A stretch of 64,000 nt of DNA from Clarkia xantiana subsp. parviflora. Lineage: Eukaryota > Streptophyta > Magnoliopsida > Myrtales > Onagraceae. The DNA is taken from positions 12,453,503 through 12,517,502 of the forward strand of contig JAPTYO010000018.1 in assembly GCA_036873135.1 (NCBI GenBank). Direction: 5' to 3'. Position 1 is the first letter of the stretch, and each line of letters opens with the position of its first letter. The notes below the pieces were generated by a model. The model made no database searches. It was given only the letters and a program-made list of their open reading frames with translations, and was not told the origin of the DNA. Shown here one piece after another: positions 54,541 through 64,000 of this stretch. The translations under genes were made by a program, and so were the position numbers.

Positions 54541-55253
54541 TGAAACAAGTGTCAATTTCCATGATAGGAGTTGGTGCAAAGAGAAAGCTGTTCGCCTCAA
54601 ACGATGATGATAAAAGGAAGAAAGAAAAGTTATCGCCAAGGTCCAAACTTGACAGGATTCTTTGTTCGCCTAAGCGGAGTATTCTTGATGTCAGACAGGG
54701 AGAAGAAGAATCCATTATGTCCTACTTCCGAAGGTTCGCTCAAAATGCAACTGCATTGAGAGCAATCAAGAAGGACGCCATCAACGCATTTTTCCTGAAC
54801 ATGAACGCCCAAACATTTTTGCTATTCGGAAGGGGATTTGGATGGCGTACAACTAAGACAATGGCGTGCTTAAAAGTCAAGATTGAGACTGCGATCTTTT
54901 GTGAACATGAATTGAGATGGGGCACACCTCTCAACGCAAGTATGGAAGCTCAAACTTCAAAGAAATCAGAAGGCTCAAGCATGGATTATGCTAGCATCTT
55001 CACTCCCTTAAACACGGAGGTGGAAGAGATATACGTCAAGCTTCTGGAAAACAAGCTTCCAAGACCACTTGAGCCGGAAACCGCCTTCTTAGGCAAGGAT
55101 ATTGAAGATTGGTGCCGATATCACCAAACTTGGGGGCACAATACCAATGTTTGTGTGACTTTGAGGATGGAGATTGAAGAATTTATTGCGCATGGAGCTT
55201 TGGGAAGCTATGTCGCAAACAACAGTGCCCGTCAGCCGCCAAGATATATTTGA
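54541..55253 (+). CDS. D second gag-like segment, in frame with the protease end
   Basis: Continues, without stop, the open frame 54,339-55,253 (304 codons) that begins as protease. From about 54,600 it is Lys/Arg-rich, then LDVRQGEEESIMSYFRRFAQ, which matches the Gag pattern DESLADYYIRFNQN of this element's first gag. It ends with WCRYHQTWGHNTNVC, an intact CX2HX4HX4C knuckle, and LRMEIEEFIAHGALGSYV before a TGA at 55,251. So the order is Gag, PR, Gag-like. Divergence from the first Gag of D suggests a different gag as source rather than a recent duplication. The open frame over 900 bp stands out against D's other broken frames. Confidence 0.7.
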
Positions 55254-56406
55254 GGGAGATAGACTTTCCACTTCTAATCTATCTTTTTCAATGCACCTTT
55301 AGGAATATAAGTGCAGATCATGCCTTTGTAATTAGAAGTATTTCGGAAGAAGCAGTCAATGGACGCCTTCCCGCAAAACTATTGTAAACAAGACAAGTAT
55401 CTAATGATGGTCAATTTACTTTCGTAGGTACATCTCTACATTATGCATTCTACTATGGACTAACATCAAGAAACAAAACAACATGCAATGCCTTGAAGAA
55501 AAACCAAAACCTATTCTAAAAAGTGACATGGTGTAATATCCTCATCGAAAGGACAATACCCATGTTCACATCTATCAAAAGTAACATGTTGCGACATCCT
55601 TTCCAAGAGGGCAAACCTCATGTTTACTTCTAAAAAATGACATGTTGTGAAATCCTTCGGGCAAATCCTCATGTTTATAGCCATTTCCTGAATAGAAACA
55701 GGATGCGGCTAATGCAATGATGGAACTGATCACCCCACCGTGGCGAAAGTCCTCTTGTTAGACGACAACCCCACACACTAAAAGTATGCATACTCTCTTA
55801 AGGGTTCATACACCATGAAGACTAGGCCCGAAAAGGGATAGCTTCGTGTTATACGCTTTTTTAAGCAAACCTTGTACAAAACTCATCAAACTTACAAGTC
55901 GAGTCTTGTATAACATTATTTAGCATTTAACGCAAAAACAGCAAGACAAGCAAGAAGTATCTTGCAACAACGTCGCCTTAGAGTGGAACTAAGAGACGGT
56001 ATAAACTTAAGTCTTGTTTCTTCAAGACAATACTGCTACATGTCAAGTGCCAGTGCCAAGTGCCCGCGCCAAGTACATTACTACTTACAACACTACAAGT
56101 ACTTAGCGTACGCATCTTTCCATGCCTTGGAATCCAACTAAGAGGGGCGCTCATAACACTCAACAATGCGCGACATATAGTCGCAATTACAGACATCATG
56201 TTCATCATCTAAGGATTTTTATCCTATCTTCCAAGTCCAAAGCATACAGACAACATTGATAACTCAAGGTATGAAATATTACTAACAAGATATCCCATGA
56301 TTTTTATTATTCAAAAACAGGTCCAAAGGACGAAGTTCCATACAAAGCAAACACACAAATAAAGGTTTGGACAAAAGCCTCAAACATATCATCATCTCCC
56401 AAGGAC
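55254..56406. other. D spacer between chimeric gag end and antisense gene
   Basis: AT-rich, no gene. Contains the three-copy repeat at 55,519-55,680. Corresponds by position to the array-bearing spacers of Z, A and B. Confidence 0.55.
55519..55680. repeat. Small tandem array in D spacer, about 3 copies of 55-65 bp
   Basis: AAAAGTGACATG, AAAAGTAACATG and AAAAATGACATG each begin a unit that continues GTTGTGAAATCC and AAACCTCATGTTTA. Confidence 0.65.
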
Positions 56407-58719
56407 TAAGACAGCATGTCCAGGAAATCCACACCAAGTTCAACATCAGCATTATCATATCCAAAGGTCAAAGCAATAGAAGCCGCTTCAGCTGCTTTAC
56501 GTTGCAAATCCGCAACATGATCAACAGCAAAACAAGAATAAGGACCCAGCTTGTCGAACGGAAATCCGGGGGCAAGTGCGTGTACTCTGCCAATATAATC
56601 TTTGACAAACTAATCAACCAAAGGTGCAAGATCCGCTTTAGCAGCTGCAAGGACGGCGGCAGAATAGGCAGGGGTACTAGGATACTCAGCCAATCCCTTT
56701 TCAACACCCGCTCTATGTGCCTCGTCACGAACAGAAGCAAGCACGACATCATGAACACTGTTGTTCTCCGCAATTTGCTGCTTGATAGCAGCAATCTCGG
56801 CCTCAAGTTGTTCCACATGGACGCGACGAGTAGCAATGCGCGTATCAATATCGGCAACCTTGGAGTTCAAATTCTGCACTTCCTCTTCGGACTGTGCAAG
56901 ATCGCGGGAAACTGTACTGCACTTCTTGATAGCAGCCTTCCTCTCACTTACAAGCTCCAACACAAAGGAAGACATGTTCATCATCCTTGAAATAGCCTAA
57001 GTGCAGCAAACAAGACAATCATGATCAACAACAACAACAAAGCATACGCGTACAGCAGGAAGGCAAAAAAAAAAAAAAAGTTAGAACAAGATCTACCGGT
57101 GCGAATTCAGCTAAGCCGCTCTCAACGTATGCCTGTGCCTCCTCATCGGTAGACGGTTTGACATCATGATCTCCAGGAGGAACACATCTTTGAAGCACCC
57201 GCACTCCAACTCCTGGAGTGCTAAGTTTGGAGTCCTTCGGAAAATGAAGACTACCAGTGGAGAAAGGTGACCAGTTTTCTCCAGAGACATCAATCCCGTC
57301 AGAAATGATCAAGTCATCACGCTTAATATGTGGCAACGCTAAAATAAGAACAACGTAAAACAAAGAAGACATTAGCAAAATATACTAAGTATAAGAAGTA
57401 TGTCAAATAGTACAATGCATACCTCGGCGGGAAGAGCGCTCCTCCTCGGGCCGGTCCCTCGACCGGGGGGAGAAGGCGCTATCGTGCGACTCTCAAATCT
57501 CTTCCCTTTATCGCAAGAAGTATTTGGAATAGCCGCACTCGGTTTAGAGCGCTTCAGGTCACTCGAGGGACACGCCCCTGCGGCAGATCTCTTGGGAAGA
57601 ACACTAGTGGCAGGTACTGCAACAACGCGCTCAATCACATGCACGGAGTTACCTAAAGGAACAAAGACAACGTGAATATAACAAAACTTGGGAAATCAGC
57701 AAGTCAAGTGAAGATACAAGAAGATGCCTCACTCTTAGGTCCTTTGCCACGATCATGTCCAGAGCCTTCAGGAATAGTGGGGGCAATATTACGAGCACGA
57801 CGCCCAACTGACAGGTTATCACGGTCATTAGCTGTCTGCAAAGACGAGCTTTTTCCATCAATACGACCTACATTGCAACATAATACAGGTTATAAAAGTT
57901 ATCAACATACCAAATCTTCAAAAGGAAGTATATGAATCCCGGCATCAATCAAATCCTGATCGGAAGCACGTAATAGACAACGATAGCGACACTCTTGTTG
58001 ACATCGAAAAATACTCTTCACCGCCTCCCTATCATCCAAGGAAAGGTCAGAAAAAATAGGAGTAGGATCAGCTTTCCCCACGCTCTCAACATCCCAAACA
58101 GTCCAGACATCACATACGAAGAAATAGTGATGTCGCCAATGAGAACAAGAACGATCAGCTGGGGCGGCTAGACGTTGTTTGTGATCCCACTCGGCATCTC
58201 CAAGACCAAGCTTCTTAAAACCCTTATCTTGTAAGTTTGGCCAACGCATCTTCATTCCACATAACCTCGTCGTGTCTGGACACATCAGTTGATAGAAGCA
58301 TCGGAAAAGAGTGGTAGAATAGTGCCAAGATTGCCTGTGGAACAAAACTCGAGAGCGGCTCCATACACGGAGGCCAGCAGGAGATAGACTTAAAGGTGAT
58401 ATCCGGTAATAGCGACAAAGGTCCACCAAGTCTGGGCAATAGGCAAAACTGCGGACAGATCACTTGGAGGAATAGTAACTTGCCCTTTTTCAGAATCTGG
58501 CAGCACGTCATAAGGAAGAACACCCTCCAAAGCAGAATCAAGTCCACAACAAGTCGTGTACAGCTCAAACATATCTTCATCAATATAGTTGAAGAAGTAA
58601 CTCACATTCCTCGTTGTATCCTTAAGAGACTCAACTGTGTTGATACCCGGCTCGTCACAAACATCTGAACATAATGTCACTCGCGGAACGGGGATAGAAG
58701 ACTTACTCATAATAACCAC
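56407..58719 (-). pseudogene. D antisense gene (aORF), multi-exon
   Basis: ATG 58,719 (MVIMSKSSIPVPRV). N-terminal domain in two frames: an acidic part to about 58,390, then LVDLCRYYRISPLSLSPAGL and SWHYSTTLFRCFY, then HWRHHYFFVCDVWTVWDVES. These parallel A and B. At ILPFEDL a 43-bp GT...AG segment (57,868-57,910) follows, as in A. A basic linker exon has VGRRARNIAP and LKRSKPSA. A likely intron (about 57,340-57,420) precedes a block with GVGVRVLQRCVPPGD, the counterpart of VGLHLLNAMVPPGD in A. Another intron leads to a coiled coil (56,984 onward), a TAG at 56,610-56,612, and an open tail ending FLDMLS at 56,407. Antisense to D gag. Confidence 0.7.
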
Positions 58720-58999
58720 GGAAAGAAGACTAATTCTGAAGAGAAGACTGCGTAACTCGGAATCCTGAAAATTACAAGTAACAAGTCAATCAGTGTCCGA
58801 GCTCTATGTATGTACATGCATATCGACATGGATACATGATTACAAGGGCGAAATATTTTCTAAGTGTTTTGCTCAAGATGACAGTCAGCATATTGCAAGT
58901 GGACATCACGCTACTATGTATCAAGCATATTACCAAGTGTTAGCATACAACAAGGTGCGTTTACATCAAGTACATGGATACAACATACATAGCCAAGGA

Positions 59000-59470
59000 T
59001 AGAGAAAAAATTCTAAGTATGGGGGCAAGTGCGCACATACATGTACGTACATACACGTCGACAATGATGCATGTCGACAAGTGAAGATTATTTTCTAAGT
59101 ATTTCCATGGACGTACATCATGTCGACAAGGATGCATGTCGACAAGTGAAGAATATTTTCTAAGTATTTCCATGTACGTACATACATGTCGACAAGGATG
59201 CATGTCGACAAATGAAGAATATTTTCTAAGTATTTCCATGTACGTACATACATGTCGACAAGGATGCATGTCGACAAGTGAAGATTATTTTCTAAGTGTT
59301 TCCATGTACGTACATACATGTCAACAAGGATGGATATCAACAAGGGGAGAATACTTTCTAAGTGTTTCCATGTACGTACATACATGTCGACAAGGGTGCA
59401 TGTCGACAAGTGAAGAATATTTTCTAAGTGTTTTCATGTACGTACGTACATGTTGACAAGGATGGATTGC
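59000..59470. repeat. 66-bp tandem array in D, about 7 copies
   Basis: GTCGACAAGGATG or variants at 59,058, 59,122, 59,188, 59,254, 59,320, 59,386 and 59,452 (steps 64, then 66). Units contain the palindromes TGTACGTACA and TGTCGACA. They lie upstream of the antisense gene. Since 66 is a multiple of three, both strands look open across it; not coding. Confidence 0.93.
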
Positions 59471-60042
59471 ATGCATCAAGTAGCTATTATCAACTTCTAC
59501 ACAATGCCTCCTAAGCATTCCTAAGACGCCTACCGACAGAGCTCATACGACAACATCTATGGTAACGAGCATTAGATATTGTTAAAATATTTTCTAAGTG
59601 TTTTAGCATGTTTGCAGACAATGACCGACAGTCTATACTTGACGCTCAACGAACATTGCCTAAGCTACCATTGCCAACATATAACCATTGACGGCCATGT
59701 ACGTACAACTAACGATCATCAATATCGAGCAGACTAAAGCAACGACTAAGGCATGGAACAACATGTGGGCAATGAACACTGTGCATAAGGGAAGTATAAT
59801 GATTCATTTACACTTTTCTAAAATTTTCAGCACTTAGAAAATTTTTGGCCGATTTTGTGCTAAGTATTCTAATGCATTTTATCAAACACCTTGTATGCAT
59901 GATAAGATAGCTAGGTACATAGTGATTTCAAGACTAAATCAAGGCCAAACGAAGCCACGAAAGGTGCAGCCATGTACGAAATTGGACTCACCGACACGAA
60001 GCAAGTTCGAATTGCTACTCACCCTCACCCGAAGACCCACGC

Positions 60043-60140
60043 GCCGCCGCCGCCGTCTTCACGCGCCGTCGCCGTCGTCTTCACGCGCCGTCGCCGTCGT
60101 CTTCACGCGCCGTCGCCGCCGTCTTCACGCGCCGTCTCTT
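60043..60140. repeat. Minisatellite, about 24-bp unit, 4 copies
   Basis: GTCTTCACGCGCCGTCGCC repeated with small changes; GC-rich island in AT-rich surroundings. Confidence 0.8.
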
Positions 60141-61034
60141 TTGCCTCACACGCCGCCTTGGTCGCCTCCTTGCCTGGATTTGATCTTGATCGATGTCAAA
60201 AGTGATGAGACTACTCCAAATTCACACCTCCATGAATTCCCTCTTCATCAAGAATGGAGAGCTTCTTGAGGATTTATCTATTAAGGATTAAGATAATGGG
60301 TATTCTCTCTCCTAATTCTCATTAATAGTGCCTACACCATGTGCTAAGGACTAAACTAATATCTATTTTCACACAAGTCCTTAGTATCATGTATAAGCAT
60401 ACTTATACCTTTCCTATGCATGTTTTACATACATGCTCCCTAGTGTTGCATAACGCGCTTCGTAGATCATTATGCATGTTATCATTTTTATATGTAAATG
60501 ATGCAAACTCATGGTGGTCACGCGATTATTTTTATAATCTAAGTATGAATTGAATGTTTGCATCATTTTCCATGATTACATCATTCTACGTGCTTGCATC
60601 ATTTTCTATGTTTACATCATGCTTCGTAATTACGTACATACTCTCCAATTCCATATTATTCTAAGTGTTTTGCTTATTTCATGATTACGTCATACGTTTA
60701 CTATACCGTCATCTACATATTGACAACGTGTTACATGTTTACATCGTGTACCATGATATTATCACGTTGCATGTTTCGTTATTATTTCAAGTATTTCATT
60801 CATTATATGATATTGCGAATATAATTGCATGTCATTGTACGCATATTGTCCGTGACGCTAACCTTGTAAACAGATTACGTACGTACAGCGGAAAATTAAA
60901 AGTTGGTTAAATTTATGATCTCAACATTCGAATTGACAAACAGGCCACCCCTGAGGTCAGTACCGAACCTAAATTGGACGAATATCTTATCTTTGAAAAG
61001 AGTCAAGCACGGGTTTTGAACCACTACTTGACTC

Positions 61035-61044
61035 GGGGGGCAAG
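61035..61044 (+). promoter_or_regulatory. D polypurine tract
   Basis: GGGGGGCAAG directly before the 3' LTR start, matching B on its strand. Confidence 0.75.
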
Positions 61045-61220
61045 TGTTAGATATCTGTCCAATTCGGGTTCGTATTTACATTTCGGGCCTCGTAAAATAT
61101 CCCGAAACCCGTAAAAAAACCCTTTCGCGGACACCCAAGTCTAAAACGGTCCGGGATACGCGCATTTCCCGGGCCGAAGGACTTCCGGATTGCTTCGGCA
61201 ATCCGGACCCGTCTCGGATT
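61045..61220 (+). repeat. D 3' LTR, 5' portion only
   Basis: TGTTAGATATCTGTCC matches 49,274 onward for about 160-170 bp, then identity fades. The rest of the LTR is absent. Confidence 0.75.
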
Positions 61221-61825
61221 GTTAAACAATCCGGGTAGGTCCGTATTAACCCATAGGGTTCGGTCCGAATAATTAATTGTGGGCCAAGTAGGGTTTTAAA
61301 GTCCACTAAAACATAACTTGGCCTCATTTTCTGCACATTTCATCAATAATATATATATTTTCTCAATCTTTAGGCAACTAATCTATATATATATACGTAT
61401 AATATATATATATATATTAATATTATCCATATTCCTAAAAATATGCTAAATATATTGATAGTAAATATACTCACAATTATATTGTGAATATTGAACTAAT
61501 TTTGGTAGCAAAAAATTTGGCCAATTTTTAATAAAATATATTTAAAATATTTCGGTCACAATAGGGTTACTTGTGGACTAAGAAATAAAAAATTTCACAG
61601 TAAACTCGTATAGTAGGTTTGACTGAAACTAACACAAAATTAGGGCTTGTGGTTAAATTTCAAGATCAAATGTTGTCACGATCAAGAATCCAAAGTTTAA
61701 TTTTGATAAAAGTCTTGCTAAGAACATCATGAAAATTTCGGCCAACATGGTGTTACCCATAAAATTGAAAATTTTAGAACTTTGAACACTAGATTTAAAA
61801 TTCGGTTCGGCCATAATTAGAAAAA

Positions 61826-62510
61826 GGGTTAAGAACCTATGAAAGGTCTGAACTATCACCCATGCTAACGGGAGAGGTCTGAAATTTAAAAAGTTAATAA
61901 CGGAGGTCTGAAATTTCAGTTTTGTTGATTTGAGGTTTTCCGTCCATTTTTAGGTTAAATTTAACATAATTGTGTGAAATGACATTTTTGCCCCTTTAAT
62001 ATTTTGTTTTATTTAATATTTTATTTAAGTAAATGTGAAATGACAATTTTACCCCTAAAGTCAAATTAAAACTACCCAACTCCGGCCACCCGACTCCGGC
62101 CACCACCACCCGACTCCGGCCACCACCACCTCCGGCCACCACCTCAGCCAAAAAAGCTCCGATCGGAGCCCAATCGGGGCCGGTGGCTCCGATTTGGGCC
62201 CAATCGAAGCCTTGGTGGTGGTCGCCGGAGTACGGTTGGTGGAGCCGTGGTGGCTTCAAGGGCATTTTGGTCTTTTCACTTCAAGCATGTGAGGGGCACA
62301 CTTGATAGAAGGGTATTTTTGGAAATTTATTTTATTTCCGGTCACATGCCAAGCATGTGACTAACTTCCGTTAGTTTTAACGGAAAAAACTAACGGAGAC
62401 CGCTGTTATCAACAAAACTGAAATTTCAGACCATCGTTATTAACTTTTTAAATTTCAGACCTCTCCAGTTAACATAGGTGATAGTTCCGACCTTTCATAG
62501 GTTCTTAACC
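61826..62510. mobile_element. Mutator-type MITE, copy 2 (685 bp)
   Basis: Same TIRs and interior as 35,362-36,161. Perfect 9-bp TSD TTAGAAAAA at 61,817-61,825 and 62,511-62,519. The interior is about 115 bp shorter than in copy 1, mainly through fewer CCGGCCACCACC and GGTCGCCGGAGTACGG repeats. Confidence 0.95.
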
Positions 62511-62575
62511 TTAGAAAAACCAAGAACACCAATTTTATCAAAAACACGAACTCCCTAAGACAGGCTCTGTACCGG

Positions 62576-63167
62576 TGTTGGATTATGGTTACTAATTCTA
62601 CAGAAACGAAGTCCTAGATACGTGCATGGTAACTAGTTACGCAGCGGAAGAAAGTGCACATACCTTTAACGATTTATGTAGGCCGAGATCTTCTAGGAGA
62701 GTTCTTGATCCATCAACCGGTACCCCGTAGAGATTCTTGTTAGAAAAGCCCTACGCGGTGTGATCTTCACGGTAAAGTATCCTTCGATTCCGCGGGATGG
62801 ATCTTACTTGTAGTAAATTGCTCGTCGCAATTTAGGCACCACCCATTGTGTAGGTTTGGCCGAAACTAGCTAGACCTAGGGAGAGGGTTTTAATCTCGAT
62901 ACTTGGGAAGAGAGAATTACCACTTAAGAAGTCACCCCAAGGTCCCAATATATAGGTGAGAAGGTGGGAAAAAAATCCTACCTCCTCATATTAAGTTCGG
63001 CGCCAACATTGGCAAGGGAGGGAGGCCCAATTTTGGGCCTCCCTTGTCACATGGGATTTTAAGCCTAGCCCAAAATCCCTAATGTGACTTAGTCCTAATT
63101 TCTTAGGTACTTAGCCTTTAATTAATGGGCTACCAATTACGGCGGCCCATAACCCCAAATGCTAATA
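62576..63167 (-). repeat. copia-type LTR on minus strand
   Basis: 592 bp, left edge TGTTGGATT next to the PBS, right edge GCTAATA. Its complement parallels 37,054-37,651 (GGGCCTCCC; GGTAGCCCATTAAT). TATA-like ATATATAG at 62,948-62,955. Confidence 0.75.
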
Positions 63168-63417
63168 GATGATAGATTCAGATTAATATATACAAATATA
63201 TATAACTATCAATATATCTAGATAGTTAATAGGGTTAAATATATTAATGATAGATTTAGTTACCTAGAAGATTAAGAAAATAAATTGTCAATATATTTGT
63301 TACCCTATTAAAGATATTGACATTAAATAAAATATATATATTTATATATTATAGCTGAAATTTACATATATATATTGTTGATTGATTTTTTCTTATAGAT
63401 AGAATATTGAACGGTCG

Positions 63418-63472
<55 letters not shown>

Positions 63473-64000
63473 CATTATTGGAAATTATTTTACATATTTA
63501 ATATGTATTGGTGGCTAAGTTAAGTTTTTAGTGGACAATAAAACCCTACTTAGCCCACTAGAATATTTCAGCCCTAACCCTAGGGTAAATGGGCCGGTCC
63601 GATTTGAAAAATCGGTCTGGGTTAAAACCGAACCGGGTTTTCTTAATCCGTTCGACCTAGTCGGGTCGGCCAGGTCCGAGGTAACTAAGTGGATCTAAAC
63701 GAACCGGTTTTGAGTGTTGAACCGAACCCTATTTTTATTGGACCAGTTCGGACCGAACAAGATGTTGAAAATAAAATCCGACCAAACCGGATTGACCCGA
63801 ACCGGATTTTTCTAGACTGAACCGAACTAGACAGAAATTGACTGAACCGAACCAAATTTTCAAAATTGAATTCAAGTCAATTAAATAAAATAGGGAGGTC
63901 ATGTTTTAAAATCCAAATGTTCTGAACCTTATATGGCCTACACAGTGCTCGAAGGTTTGTTATTAATCACATAACAATTAAACCTTAATGCCTTGTTTCG
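63168..64000 (+). other. Copia leader fragment, plus strand
   Basis: Collinear with 38,080-38,850 of copia-2, ending with the same CTTTATGCCTTGTTTCG-like sequence (here CCTTAATGCCTTGTTTCG). Contains the TA microsatellite and an ACCGAACC-rich tract (63,590-63,870). No gene. Confidence 0.7.
63420..63469. repeat. TA microsatellite, about 25 units
   Basis: Uninterrupted TA repeat of about 50 bp. Confidence 0.95.

Larger units (their letters stand above)
59471..61044. other. D region between array and 3' LTR
   Basis: Non-coding. Contains a CGCCGTCGCC minisatellite (60,043-60,140) and CATCATTTTCTATG-type short repeats (60,550-60,640). By position it should hold the promoter and leader of the minus-strand antisense gene. 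I saw no convincing TATA box. The end GGGGGGCAAG is the PPT. Confidence 0.5.
49274..61220 (+). mobile_element. RT-less Tat-like retrotransposon D (contains F)
   Basis: Plus strand. 5' LTR 49,274-49,911, decayed PBS, gag, protease, a second gag-like segment ending at 55,253, a small spacer array, antisense gene 58,719-56,407, a 66-bp array, PPT GGGGGGCAAG (61,035-61,044) and a 3' LTR start at 61,045. No RT, RNase H or integrase is present between protease and antisense gene. The 3' LTR matches the 5' LTR for about 160-170 bp, then copia-like sequence takes over, so the right end is approximate. Only the left flank GGGAT is available as TSD. Confidence 0.82.
61230..63167 (-). mobile_element. 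Inverted copia fragment: LTR, PBS and leader on minus strand
   Basis: Minus strand reads LTR (63,167-62,576), decayed PBS CCGGTACAGAGC (62,575-62,564), then TTTTGATAAAATTGGTGTTC, equal to the start of the copia-2 leader, and on to about 61,250. A MITE interrupts it (61,826-62,510). No coding part is present; the fragment ends where D's LTR stops. Confidence 0.75.

Noticed and set aside
59136..59456. 106-codon ORFs on both strands in the 66-bp array
   Set aside because: 66 is divisible by three, so the repeat keeps frames open; no start context or domain.

Overview
The window is gene-poor, repeat-dense plant nuclear DNA, most likely eudicot heterochromatin. I found no host gene, tRNA gene, rRNA or CRISPR array. 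The plant call rests on Tat-lineage Ty3/gypsy retrotransposons (dual RNase H, antisense extra ORF, GGCGCCGTCTGTGGGAA-type primer-binding sites), on Ty1/copia elements with the TGGTATCAGAGC primer site, and on Mutator-like MITEs with 9-bp target duplications. Species cannot be read from the sequence. Almost every base can be assigned to a mobile element or its relic.

Left half, nested elements. A degenerate copia element (copia-1, from 31,132) was hit by a Tat-type element Z (<1-31,131, minus strand). Z was hit by Tat element A (3,488-27,132, minus; perfect TSD GGGGT). A was hit inside its antisense gene by Tat element B (6,828-18,274, minus; perfect TSD CCCTG). B is the youngest and best preserved: its LTRs differ at about 13 of 758 sites by eye, and gag-pol is open except for one TAG in integrase. 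A shows about 12 differences in the first 490 bp of its LTRs and several frameshifts. Z is a relic.

Right half. The 3' LTR of copia-1 (36,760-37,053) is broken by a relative, copia-2 (from 37,054). Copia-2 carries two insertions: C (43,738 to about 48,570), a close relative of B that lost integrase, antisense gene and 3' LTR; and D (49,274 to about 61,220), a plus-strand Tat-like element with no reverse transcriptase, RNase H or integrase. Between protease and spacer D has a second gag-like segment. D was itself hit by F (51,768-53,960), a small non-coding copia-type LTR element. D's 3' end abuts an inverted copia relative (61,230-63,167, minus), followed by another copia leader in plus orientation to the window end. 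Two copies of a Mutator-type MITE (35,362-36,161; 61,826-62,510) sit in copia sequence.

Tat layout. Each Tat element reads LTR, PBS, gag, PR, RT, dual RNase H, INT, tandem-repeat spacer, antisense multi-exon gene (aORF), PPT, LTR. The aORF runs opposite to gag-pol, has TATA-like sequence and a leader of its own in A and B, and keeps one domain plan in Z, A, B and D although the sequences have diverged strongly. This gene, the element-specific spacer arrays, the U3 repeat arrays and the RT-less chimera D are the most interesting content.
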